This document shows positions 1 to 6,223 of a stretch of DNA of 9,350 nucleotides, in pieces. Positions within the stretch are counted from its first letter, which is position 1. The number at the start of each line of letters is the position of its first letter. The position numbers and the translations under genes were made by a program. Under the pieces are notes generated by a model, which worked only from the letters and a program-made list of their open reading frames with translations, was not told the origin of the DNA and ran no database searches. Source of the stretch: Clostridium sp. (GTDB lineage: Bacteria > Bacillota > Clostridia > Clostridiales > Clostridiaceae); assembly GCA_012511315.1 (NCBI GenBank), contig JAAZGI010000082.1:1-9350 (forward strand), given 5' to 3'.

Positions 1-1
1 C

Positions 2-583
2 ACCGCTTCCATTGAAACGGTCACTGTGGCAGAATACCAAGCCCTAGAACAAGAAAAAGATGCTCAAATCCTAGACCTCGAAAAAAACATTGACCAGCTA
101 AATTCAGAACTGGATCAATATAAAAAAGAACAACCAATCACTCCAGATAACAGTGCCATCGCTTTCAAACAGCGACTAGCTGGCCTACTCTACTTCCCCG
201 TGTTTGGAGCCAATCCTGGGGAAGAAGCCGATATTAAGGGGTATGTGGCCATTAAACCACAAGCCGAAGTTCCCGATAAGCTAGATACCTTAACCCAAGG
301 GATTTCACAAATCCTCTTTGCTAATCGCCCCATGGAGGTCGTTGAACTTCGAAGCGAAGATGGGAAACAGATTGTCTATGTGGATTTAAAAGATCAAGAC
401 CAGTGGTATCAAGTTTTCCAAGGCTCTACCGGCGGTGCCACGGCCAGTCAATCCCTAATTCTTTCCTATCTCCAAAATGACTATCGCAACGCTTGGATTG
501 ACGGTGTTCACTTCACCCTAGATGGCCAGCCCATTCAACTGGAACATGCTCCAGCTTTAGAAGAAACTCAATATCGAGACTAA
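2..583 (+). CDS. GerMN-like domain protein with coiled coil, 5' end missing
   Basis: The frame is open to the left edge, so the gene is cut and its N-terminus lies outside the window; 193 residues are visible. A GTG at 26 is an internal codon as far as can be seen, not a demonstrated start. The first 40 or so residues are rich in E, K, Q, L and I with heptad spacing (around EYQALEQEKDAQILDLEKN), which suggests a coiled coil. The rest resembles the GerMN fold found in GerM and other envelope proteins of spore-formers: a strand like IVYVDLKD, a segment like FQGSTGGATASQSLILSYL, and a final strand like IDGVHFTLDGQPIQL. Such proteins are usually exported and membrane-anchored, so I infer that the missing part carries a signal peptide or membrane anchor. 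The exact role is unknown. The gene ends convergently with the barstar gene at a shared terminator. The family call rests on pattern resemblance only. Confidence 0.55.
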   Translation, partial: TASIETVTVAEYQALEQEKDAQILDLEKNIDQLNSELDQYKKEQPITPDNSAIAFKQRLAGLLYFPVFGANPGEEADIKGYVAIKPQAEVPDKLDTLTQGISQILFANRPMEVVELRSEDGKQIVYVDLKDQDQWYQVFQGSTGGATASQSLILSYLQNDYRNAWIDGVHFTLDGQPIQLEHAPALEETQYRD

Positions 584-616
584 TCTATTTAAACATCCCA
601 CATCATTCTAAACACT

Positions 617-661
617 AAAAAGCGGATCGAGCCCATTCATTTATGGCTCAATCCGCTTTTT
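617..661. terminator. Bidirectional rho-independent terminator
   Basis: A 17-bp inverted repeat (617-633 with 645-661) has an 11-nt loop and A/T runs at both outer ends, so it yields a U-tract in either direction. It lies 34 bp after the stop of the plus-strand gene and about 150 bp after the barstar stop, so it probably ends both units. The one imperfect position (628/650) is a C-A mismatch in the plus-strand RNA but a G-U wobble in the minus-strand RNA. The hairpin is therefore fully paired only when read from the barstar side. Confidence 0.85.
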
Positions 662-738
662 CTATTCTAGCTATAATACACACGAGTGTTTTCCTTCTGC
701 TAATGTATTTTATCCCATTCTTTTTTGGTCTCTATTTT

Positions 739-762
739 ATTTAAGTCTATATTTAAGTCTAT
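739..762. repeat. 12-bp tandem duplication (ATTTAAGTCTAT x2)
   Basis: Two exact adjacent copies (739-750 and 751-762) lie in the AT-rich gap between the bidirectional terminator and the barstar stop, flanked by related TCTAT/TTTATT words. There is no hairpin or clear promoter with it. It may be a replication-slippage duplication. Confidence 0.8.
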
Positions 763-807
763 ATTTTATTCACTCAAATGATTAGTCTTATTTTTTGATT
801 TAAAGCT

Positions 808-1101
808 CTATTTTTCTTCAAATAACAAGTGTGGATTCGCGCTAGCTGCTGCTTCAAATACTCTGATCAGAGCCTCGCCATAGTCTCCTTGGCGTGCTTT
901 TAGCTCATCAGTAAAGGTTAAAATTACTTTTAAAGGCATTCTTGTTTCTGTTAAGAGATCATATAAAGCATCAAGGTTCCTGCCATAATAGGTTGGGAAG
1001 TTAAAATTTTCCATTAAATATCGATGGGTTTCTAGTCGGTCGGTCATATTCCGCCCATCTAAGCGGATAATCCGCCTCATTGTTTTTTTATTCTTTTCCA
1101 T
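808..1101 (-). CDS. Barstar-family ribonuclease inhibitor
   Basis: A 97-residue cytoplasmic protein of barstar size with no signal peptide. Barstar proteins bind and plug the active site of barnase-type RNases, protecting the producing cell. The hallmark helix is clear: PTYYGRNLDALYDLL (residues 36-50) matches barstar PEYYGENLDALWDCL. It keeps Y29 (Y38), D35 (D44) and D39 (D48), the residues that reach into the barnase active site. The C-terminal helix VFEAAASA (81-88) aligns with barstar VFREAKAE, so the positions of E76 and E80 are both alanine (A84, A88). The ATG at 1101 is chosen because GAGG stands 7 nt before it. A TTG at 1140 would extend the frame but lacks a comparable site, and the ATG at 1080 has a weak one. 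The gene follows the barnase gene after 45 bp with no terminator between them, so the two are probably co-transcribed and this is the cognate inhibitor. Confidence 0.93.
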   Translation of the reverse strand: MEKNKKTMRRIIRLDGRNMTDRLETHRYLMENFNFPTYYGRNLDALYDLLTETRMPLKVILTFTDELKARQGDYGEALIRVFEAAASANPHLLFEEK

Positions 1102-1146
1102 AGTCTTTCCTCTATCCCTTTTTATTGAATTCCTTGTCAACGTTCT

Positions 1147-1701
1147 TTAATTCAATTGCTGAAAACTTTCATAATGGTCGTCCGTATAAAATATCAAGCC
1201 ATCATTAGAATAAACAATCCGTTTGGCATTTCGTGAACCACCCTGGTAATCAATATCGCACTCATAGTATTGACGGTCTGTCCGAGTGGGAAGCAAACCT
1301 TCATAGTTCCCAAATTTATTACCACCAATGCTCATTTGATCGGTAACTTTCCAAAGGTTTCCCTTACTTGCAACCCAGCCTAAGTCCATGGCTTCATCTT
1401 TGGTTAAATAGTTTGCTGGTAGTTCACCATACTGGTAGATATAGGCCGCCACTTCCATCTTTGATGAGTAGCGCCCATTTTGTTCCACTTTAATGGCTCC
1501 AAGTTCTGGGTTTTCCTCTAATTCATTAGACTGTGTAGTCGTTGGGGCTATACTTGAATCAGGTTTGTTCTCTCCTTGAGAGTAACTCTCCTCAAAGCCT
1601 TCTACAAAAGCTTCTACAAATTGGCAACCGGATAAGGATATGGTAGCCACTACAATCATTAGCATGGATATCAAATGCTTAAATTTAATTTTGTTTTTCA
1701 T
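1147..1701 (-). CDS. Barnase-family ribonuclease, predicted lipoprotein
   Basis: A 184-residue protein. A basic start and hydrophobic stretch (LISMLMIVVATISL) lead to a lipobox LSGC with C26 as the expected lipidated cysteine. So it should be exported and tethered to the outer face of the membrane. Residues 27-75 are a polar, low-complexity linker. From about residue 80 the protein aligns without gaps to barnase (offset 74): K101, E147, R157, R161 and H176 correspond to K27, E73, R83, R87 and H102, including the general base (E73) and general acid (H102). The stretches LGWVASKGNL, SIGG, SRNAKRIVYS and DDHYESF are characteristic. Members cleave single-stranded RNA, preferably after G. Barnase R59, which serves in RNA guanine binding and in barstar binding, is Y133 here. 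GGGAG lies 7 nt before the ATG. All catalytic residues are present, so activity is expected; extracellular RNA use or competition are both possible roles. Confidence 0.93.
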   Translation of the reverse strand: MKNKIKFKHLISMLMIVVATISLSGCQFVEAFVEGFEESYSQGENKPDSSIAPTTTQSNELEENPELGAIKVEQNGRYSSKMEVAAYIYQYGELPANYLTKDEAMDLGWVASKGNLWKVTDQMSIGGNKFGNYEGLLPTRTDRQYYECDIDYQGGSRNAKRIVYSNDGLIFYTDDHYESFQQLN

Positions 1702-1748
1702 TCTCTACTCCCAAAACAGTTAATCTCTTGCTTTGTATTATGTATGTT

Positions 1749-1776
1749 TATTTGACTAAGACTATTTGACTAAGAC
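1749..1776. repeat. 14-bp tandem repeat (TATTTGACTAAGAC x2)
   Basis: Two exact adjacent copies (1749-1762 and 1763-1776) are followed by a degenerate third (TATTTAACCTAG, 1777-1788). The array ends 47 bp before the RNase start codon, so it lies in the leader or promoter zone of that gene. It could be a regulator binding array or simply a slippage product; nothing in the sequence decides this. Confidence 0.8.
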
Positions 1777-1891
1777 TATTTAACCTAGTTTATTAGGCTT
1801 ATTTCTGTTCCCTTAACTTCGTCACTTTTATCTATCCATTTAATTTTTCTTGTGCTTTTCGTTTGCAACTTTCTTTTCGAGTCTTTTTTCT

Positions 1892-1900
1892 ATTTTAGCA
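1892..1900 (-). promoter_or_regulatory. Possible extended -10 promoter for RNase/inhibitor unit
   Basis: On the minus strand TGC-TAAAAT matches an extended -10 element (TGN followed by a TATAAT-like hexamer). No convincing -35 box stands upstream. Transcription from here would give a leader of about 185 nt that includes the tandem repeat. This is the best of several weak candidates. Confidence 0.3.
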
Positions 1901-1963
1901 TGATTGCCCCTTGAATACTCGTAATATTTGCTCTGGCTAATTCTCACTCTTTGATTCTACTTT

Positions 1964-2005
1964 TAAAAATACCCCTAACACTGGATTCAGATCCAGTATT
2001 AGGGG
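1964..2005 (-). terminator. Rho-independent terminator of the ABC exporter operon
   Basis: A 15-bp inverted repeat (1972-1986 with 1991-2005) with a 4-nt loop is followed on the minus strand by TATTTTT. The single imperfect pair (1979/1998) is a U-G wobble in the minus-strand RNA but a C-A mismatch in the plus-strand RNA, which fits use in the minus direction. It lies about 47 nt after the stop of the second ABC gene. Confidence 0.88.
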
Positions 2006-2051
2006 CGCTTTATCTTTATTTCTTCGTCAGCTTATATCAGATTCTTTTAAC

Positions 2052-3857
2052 CTAGGACGCAACACTGCTTCCTTCTTCAATCATAGAACGATAGGTGGAT
2101 GGGCGGGCCATTAGCTCATCGTGATTACCTTGTTCAATAATTTCTCCATCGGACAATACTAAGATTAAATCTGAATTTCGAATGGTGGATAAACGGTGAG
2201 CAATGATAATGGTGGTTCGATCCTTGGAAATATCTTCAATAGCCTGCTGGATTAAAATTTCTGTCTTAGTATCGATGTTGGCCGTGGCCTCATCTAAAAC
2301 AAAAATTGCTGGATCATGAGCTAAAGCTCGAGCAAAAGATAAAAGTTGTCGCTGGCCCATGGATAAGGTAGCTCCCCGCTCCATAACTGGTTCGTCGAGT
2401 CCCTTGCTAAATCCATCAATCATCGACTTGGAGTGAGATCGCTCCACTGCTTCTAAAATCGTGGCTTCATCAATATCATCATTTAAAGTAATATTTTCTC
2501 GTATGGTACCGGAGAACATAAAGACATCTTGAAGAACAACGGATACTTGGCTTCTAAGATCCCTTTTCTTAATGTCTCGAATGTTGATTCCATCAATAAA
2601 GATATCTCCCTTTTGAATGTCGTAGAACCCAGACAAAAGCGAAATAATGGTGGTCTTACCAGATCCAGTCTCCCCAATTAGGGCAAAGGTTTCACCTGGT
2701 TTAACATGGAAACTTACGTCTTTTAAAACCCAGTTTTCATCATCATAGGCAAACCAAACATTACGGAATTCAATATCCCCTTTCATGTTAGGCAGTGCTT
2801 GACCTTTATCTAAATCCTCAATAATATCTCTTTGATCGGTGATTTCAAAAATTCTTTGGGCTGAAACCAAAGCCGATTCAATTTGCGTAAAGGATTCTGC
2901 TAAATCAGCCACCGGTCCAAAGAATTGACGAACATAAAAGGTTAATCCAATGACGTCTCCAATGTTCACTTGGCCCTGGTTTAACATTCTCATTCCCATG
3001 ATGAGAACGACTGCCGTGGCTGCACTTTCAAATACGTTGGCTGACGGCCAAGATAAGGAATGCATCCGCAGTTGAATCAATGCCTTCTCAAAATACTGAT
3101 TATTTAGCTTAGTAAAGCCTTCAAACTTTTCTTTCTTACCATTAAATAACTGAACAATTTTCATCCCAGATATATTTTCAGCGATAAAACTATTTAATCG
3201 GCTGGTGATAGCTTTCAGTTCAATCCAATTTTCATGAATCTTATTTCTAATGTAGAAAATTAGCAAGATCATGGGTGGCAAAACAACTAAAGACCAAAGA
3301 GTCAATTTGATGTTCATGCTAAACATAGCAAAGATGATTCCGACAAGAAGAATCACATCTTTTAAAAGGCTGACCAAGATATCGGTAAATAGCTGAGAAA
3401 CGGCTTCCACATCATTGGTTGTTCTTGTAATTAAGCGTCCTGCACTAGTTTTATCTAAAAAACTTAAAGGAAATAATTGGATGGTTTTAAATACCTTTTC
3501 TCTGAGTTCTTTCGCTACGAGCTGTCCCACTTTAGTAATTAAGACAACTTGAAAGTAGAAGGCTAACATACCAAGGAACATGATAACGACATAACTTAAA
3601 GCTACTGCCCAGAGGGGGATTCCTCGACTATTAACCAGTTGCTTGGCAACCAAATATTCATCGGTAATAATTTTAATAAACCAAGGCTTGAGGAGCACTG
3701 TAAGATTCGTGATTAATATCAAGAGTGCGATGAGGAGTGACTTGCCAATATGCGGCTTCAAGTAACCCACTAATCGGATAAAAGATCCTTGCTCTTTAGG
3801 CGTTGAGTTCTTCGTCTTCGCCGAGTCGGTCTTTGTATTGGGAGTTGTAGATGTCAA
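2052..3857 (-). CDS. ABC exporter half-transporter, consensus subunit (BmrD/LmrD-like)
   Basis: A 601-residue type IV ABC exporter half: a six-helix transmembrane domain (about residues 35-330) followed by a nucleotide-binding domain. Visible motifs are Walker A GETGSGKT (395-402), Q-loop Q443, signature LSMGQ (498-502, not the usual LSGGQ), Walker B IFVLDE (518-523) with catalytic E523, and H-loop H554. The complete Walker B with an altered signature marks it as the partner of a degenerate subunit, which is the gene just upstream. Together they should form an ATP-driven membrane exporter of the BmrCD/LmrCD/TM287-288 kind, often for drugs or lipophilic compounds; the substrate cannot be read. 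The start is a TTG at 3857: AAGGAGGGG lies 8 nt before it, and no ATG fits the N-terminus. The in-frame ATG at 3941 lies further inside the previous gene and would add 28 residues unlike the family. The gene overlaps its neighbour by 62 nt, which suggests translational coupling. Confidence 0.9.
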   Translation of the reverse strand: MTSTTPNTKTDSAKTKNSTPKEQGSFIRLVGYLKPHIGKSLLIALLILITNLTVLLKPWFIKIITDEYLVAKQLVNSRGIPLWAVALSYVVIMFLGMLAFYFQVVLITKVGQLVAKELREKVFKTIQLFPLSFLDKTSAGRLITRTTNDVEAVSQLFTDILVSLLKDVILLVGIIFAMFSMNIKLTLWSLVVLPPMILLIFYIRNKIHENWIELKAITSRLNSFIAENISGMKIVQLFNGKKEKFEGFTKLNNQYFEKALIQLRMHSLSWPSANVFESAATAVVLIMGMRMLNQGQVNIGDVIGLTFYVRQFFGPVADLAESFTQIESALVSAQRIFEITDQRDIIEDLDKGQALPNMKGDIEFRNVWFAYDDENWVLKDVSFHVKPGETFALIGETGSGKTTIISLLSGFYDIQKGDIFIDGINIRDIKKRDLRSQVSVVLQDVFMFSGTIRENITLNDDIDEATILEAVERSHSKSMIDGFSKGLDEPVMERGATLSMGQRQLLSFARALAHDPAIFVLDEATANIDTKTEILIQQAIEDISKDRTTIIIAHRLSTIRNSDLILVLSDGEIIEQGNHDELMARPSTYRSMIEEGSSVAS

Positions 3858-5550
3858 AATAGAGTCCCCTCCTTTCCAATAATTCCTCGTGAGTTCCCCG
3901 TTCTTTGATGGATTGACCATCCAACACAACAATCTCATCACAATTGATCACCGCTGAGATTCGATGAGCCACAATAATAGTTGACTTATCGGTACGAACT
4001 TCTTTGAACCGTTTCAAAATCTTGGCTTCGGTGACGGTGTCAACTGCTGACAAGGCATCGTCTAATATCAAAATCTTCGGATCTCGAATCAGCGCTCGAG
4101 CAATGGAGATTCTTTGTTTTTGGCCACCCGATAAGTTGACTCCACGATCACCAAGTTCTGTTTCATACCCCTTCGGCAAAGCAGCAATGCTTTCATGAAT
4201 ATGGGCATCCTTAGCGGCTTGTATCACTTCTTCTTTGCTGTAGTTATCTTTAAAGAAGCGAATGTTTTCATCAATGGTATCGTTAAAGAGGAAGTTATCC
4301 TGAGGTACATAGCTTACGTTCTCCAATAACACGTCCAAGGTATAATCGTTAATGTCTTGGCCATCAATAAGGATGGTTTCATCTGGCACATTGTAAACCT
4401 TCATTAAAAGATTCACTAAGGTCGTTTTTCCAGAACCCGTCTCCCCCAGTATTCCTAAGGACTTTCCAGTCGGCAGGCTAATATGAATGTCTTTTAAAAC
4501 GATAGCTTCTGTACCTGGGTATGCAAAATCAAGATCTACAATATCCAGACTACCAGAATTCATTTCTTTGGCTTTCCCCGTTCCATCGGTAATTTCATGG
4601 GGATGATTTAACACATCATCTAAACGTGACATGGAAGCCATTCCACGTTGAAGCACGTTAATGATTCGACCAATAAACATAACTGGACGGAGCATCATGT
4701 TTAAATAGTTGGCTACGGCTGTAAAATCTCCAATGGTCATTTCACCATTAACTACCATCGGTCCACAGATGACGAAAAACAGACCGAAACTAACTGCAAA
4801 GCCAGATTGTACAATGGGATTCAGCATCCCAGAAACTCGGACCATAGAAACATTTCGAAAGGCACTGTTTTCTGACAGGTCCATAAAACGTTCCACTTCT
4901 TCGTTCTCTTGAACGTAGGCTTTAATGACTCGTATTCCATTAATGTTTTCATTCACACGATCCGAGATGGAGCCAAAGGCCTCTTGGACTTTTCGGAAAC
5001 GCGACCGAATGGTTCGACCCAACTTAATCATCAGAAAAACAATAAAGGGAATCGGCGCCAGAATCTTTAAGCTGGTTAGTCCACCAACACGATTTACCAT
5101 TCCCATCACAGCAATGACCATCATGGCAAATCCATTAATCGACATAATTAAAGCAGGGCCAAAGGCCATCCGAACTGCATTGACATCATTGATGTTATAA
5201 GCAATTAAATCTCCCGTCTTCCGCTGATTATAAAAAGACTGGGAAAGCTCTTGGAAATTTGAAAACACTAAAGCAGATAAATCCCGTTGAAGCTTTCGAG
5301 CGTTTCCAACAATTAAATACCGCCAAATATAAGCGCCAATAAATCCAACCACAGCAACCAGGATCAACATGTAAATATAATAGCTAAGACCTGACCACTC
5401 TGAGCCACCACTGGCTAAGTAGTCCGTCGCATCACCCACAAACTCGGGATAAAGGAGCCTGATTCGAGTTGATACCAACATTAAAATGATCCCTATAATA
5501 TAGGTCCATTTGTTTTCTTTAAAAAATTGACGGAGAAACTTTTTCCCCAT
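3796..5550 (-). CDS. ABC exporter half-transporter, degenerate-site subunit (BmrC/LmrC-like)
   Basis: A 584-residue type IV ABC exporter half with an N-terminal six-helix transmembrane domain (about residues 15-305) and a C-terminal nucleotide-binding domain. Motifs: A-loop Y344, Walker A GETGSGKT (369-376), Q-loop Q417, canonical signature LSGGQ (473-477), Walker B ILILDD (493-498) with Asp498 where the catalytic Glu should be, and H-loop H529. This Asp is typical of the non-hydrolysing subunit in heterodimeric exporters; the neighbour downstream supplies the Glu. One composite ATP site (this Walker A/B plus the neighbour's LSMGQ) should be weak, the other (this LSGGQ plus the neighbour's E523) active. 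The ATG at 5550 is preferred over a GTG at 5562 because GAGGTGA precedes it at normal spacing. It is the first gene of the two-gene unit. The substrate is unknown; multidrug export is an inference from the family. Confidence 0.9.
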   Translation of the reverse strand: MGKKFLRQFFKENKWTYIIGIILMLVSTRIRLLYPEFVGDATDYLASGGSEWSGLSYYIYMLILVAVVGFIGAYIWRYLIVGNARKLQRDLSALVFSNFQELSQSFYNQRKTGDLIAYNINDVNAVRMAFGPALIMSINGFAMMVIAVMGMVNRVGGLTSLKILAPIPFIVFLMIKLGRTIRSRFRKVQEAFGSISDRVNENINGIRVIKAYVQENEEVERFMDLSENSAFRNVSMVRVSGMLNPIVQSGFAVSFGLFFVICGPMVVNGEMTIGDFTAVANYLNMMLRPVMFIGRIINVLQRGMASMSRLDDVLNHPHEITDGTGKAKEMNSGSLDIVDLDFAYPGTEAIVLKDIHISLPTGKSLGILGETGSGKTTLVNLLMKVYNVPDETILIDGQDINDYTLDVLLENVSYVPQDNFLFNDTIDENIRFFKDNYSKEEVIQAAKDAHIHESIAALPKGYETELGDRGVNLSGGQKQRISIARALIRDPKILILDDALSAVDTVTEAKILKRFKEVRTDKSTIIVAHRISAVINCDEIVVLDGQSIKERGTHEELLERRGLYFDIYNSQYKDRLGEDEELNA

Positions 5551-5582
5551 AGTATGACTCACCTCATTTCTTCATACTTCTT

Positions 5583-5588
5583 ATTATA
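5583..5588 (-). promoter_or_regulatory. Possible -10 box for the ABC exporter operon
   Basis: A perfect TATAAT on the minus strand lies 32 bp before the ATG at 5550, leaving room for a leader of about 26 nt that includes the ribosome binding site. No good -35 hexamer is found 16-18 bp upstream, so if used it may need an activator. Confidence 0.35.
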
Positions 5589-5893
5589 CCGAAAGCAACA
5601 CAGTTATAGAGCGTAATGACATACAGTTTTCTAGCAAGGTGAGACAGATATCCAATCTAAAGCCATTTATGCTAGTAAATTAGGTTCATTTCCATACAAA
5701 CTATCCATTATTGTAAAGATTATTTCAATCCATATAAAACAAACCCAAACAGTCATTTGATTGTAGTCGACGTTAGGGACTCGTCTTTAAAAATTTAGGA
5801 TCTTGTCTATAAATATTATAGGTAGCTAGAACTCGTTTCCTGAACCTCATTTAAAACCATCCATGGAAATAATGTTTTAATTCCCCACATGAT

Positions 5894-5910
5894 GGACACC
5901 CTGGGTGTTC
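5894..5910. promoter_or_regulatory. 17-bp palindrome, possible operator
   Basis: GGACACCC-T-GGGTGTTC is an odd-centred palindrome with one imperfect pair (5895/5909). A one-base centre cannot form a normal hairpin loop without opening inner pairs, so a dimeric protein binding site is more natural than an RNA structure. It lies about 345 bp upstream of the exporter start. The regulator is unknown. Confidence 0.3.
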
Positions 5911-5963
5911 AGCTATGTCTTTTCCACTACTAGGTCAGACTAGAGACTTTAAGCTTTAGATTG

Positions 5964-5978
5964 CGCCCATGCTGGGCG
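5964..5978. other. Short GC-rich hairpin
   Basis: CGCCCA and TGGGCG form a perfect 6-bp stem around a TGC triloop. It lies just beyond the U-tract of the terminator at 5984-6015 on the minus strand and has no T-run of its own. Its role is unknown. Confidence 0.5.
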
Positions 5979-5983
5979 TACGC

Positions 5984-6015
5984 AAAAAGAGAGCAACCAA
6001 AATGGTGCTCTCTTT
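5984..6015 (-). terminator. Rho-independent terminator, probably of pfkA-pyk
   Basis: A 12- to 13-bp stem (5986-5999 with 6003-6015) has one bulged A, a 3-nt loop, and a TTTTT run on the minus strand. It lies about 210 nt after the pyk stop, a long 3' UTR for a terminator. It could equally end a short RNA that starts in the gap, or act as an attenuator ahead of the exporter genes. Confidence 0.8.
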
Positions 6016-6024
6016 GAGTGAATA

Positions 6025-6044
6025 GAATCAGTTGCCGTTGATTC
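6025..6044. other. Hairpin GAATCA/TGATTC just before the terminator
   Basis: A 6-bp perfect stem (6025-6030 with 6039-6044) with an 8-nt loop lies 9 bp before the terminator stem on the minus strand. It adds to the structured character of this 3' UTR. Confidence 0.45.
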
Positions 6045-6101
6045 AATATGGTATCTATAGAATATCAAATCCTGAACAAATATTCGATAAAAAAATGTAA
6101 C

Positions 6102-6123
6102 ATTTTCATTAAATTTTCATTAA
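6102..6123. repeat. 11-bp tandem duplication (ATTTTCATTAA x2)
   Basis: Two exact adjacent copies (6102-6112 and 6113-6123) lie in the pyk 3' untranslated region. Confidence 0.75.
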
Positions 6124-6183
6124 ATTTGTGTGAATGAAAGGATTTTATTTTCTTTTTATCGAGTGATACCAACAACCTTTCTA

Positions 6184-6201
6184 CCTTTACTGCCTTTACT
6201 G
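6184..6201. repeat. 9-bp tandem duplication (CCTTTACTG x2)
   Basis: Two exact adjacent copies (6184-6192 and 6193-6201) lie directly behind the pyk stop codon. Confidence 0.7.
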
Positions 6202-6223
6202 CTTTTATTCCTATATTCTATCT

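Larger units (their letters stand above)
1702..2051. other. Intergenic region upstream of the RNase gene
   Basis: This 350-bp AT-rich gap separates the exporter operon from the RNase/inhibitor unit. It holds, from the RNase start outward, a 14-bp tandem repeat, a small palindrome CCTA-N6-TAGG (1784-1797), a possible extended -10 element, and the terminator of the exporter operon. I see no credible coding sequence or known RNA family here. Confidence 0.6.
5551..6223. other. Long structured intergenic region between pyk and the exporter operon
   Basis: About 670 bp without a convincing gene. In minus-strand order after the pyk stop it holds two tandem duplications, a 6-bp stem hairpin (6025-6044), a strong terminator (5984-6015), a short GC-rich hairpin (5964-5978), a 17-bp palindrome (5894-5910), and finally a -10-like box near the exporter start. 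Two tiny minus-strand frames (5816-5890, 24 aa; 5667-5756, 29 aa) exist, but neither has a good ribosome binding site. I recognise no known riboswitch or T-box motif. Confidence 0.6.

Noticed and set aside
672..677. TATAAT on the plus strand after the bidirectional terminator
   Set aside because: There is no -35 box at suitable spacing and no plus-strand gene downstream.
808..1701. Chromosomal toxin-antitoxin or phage-defence module
   Set aside because: The nuclease carries an export signal, so it should not act in its own cytoplasm as a classical toxin. No recombinase, second effector or mobile-element border is seen around it.
2483..2677. Minus-strand frame of 64 codons inside the second ABC gene
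   Set aside because: It is out of frame within the conserved nucleotide-binding domain and has no ribosome binding site.
5667..5756. 29-codon minus-strand frame (begins MTVWVCFIWIEII), hydrophobic like a small membrane peptide
   Set aside because: No ribosome binding site precedes the ATG and chance frames of this size are expected in 670 bp of AT-rich DNA.
5551..6223. Riboswitch or T-box leader for the exporter genes
   Set aside because: I see no T-box core or recognisable riboswitch consensus, and the only strong terminator lies more than 400 bp before the exporter start.
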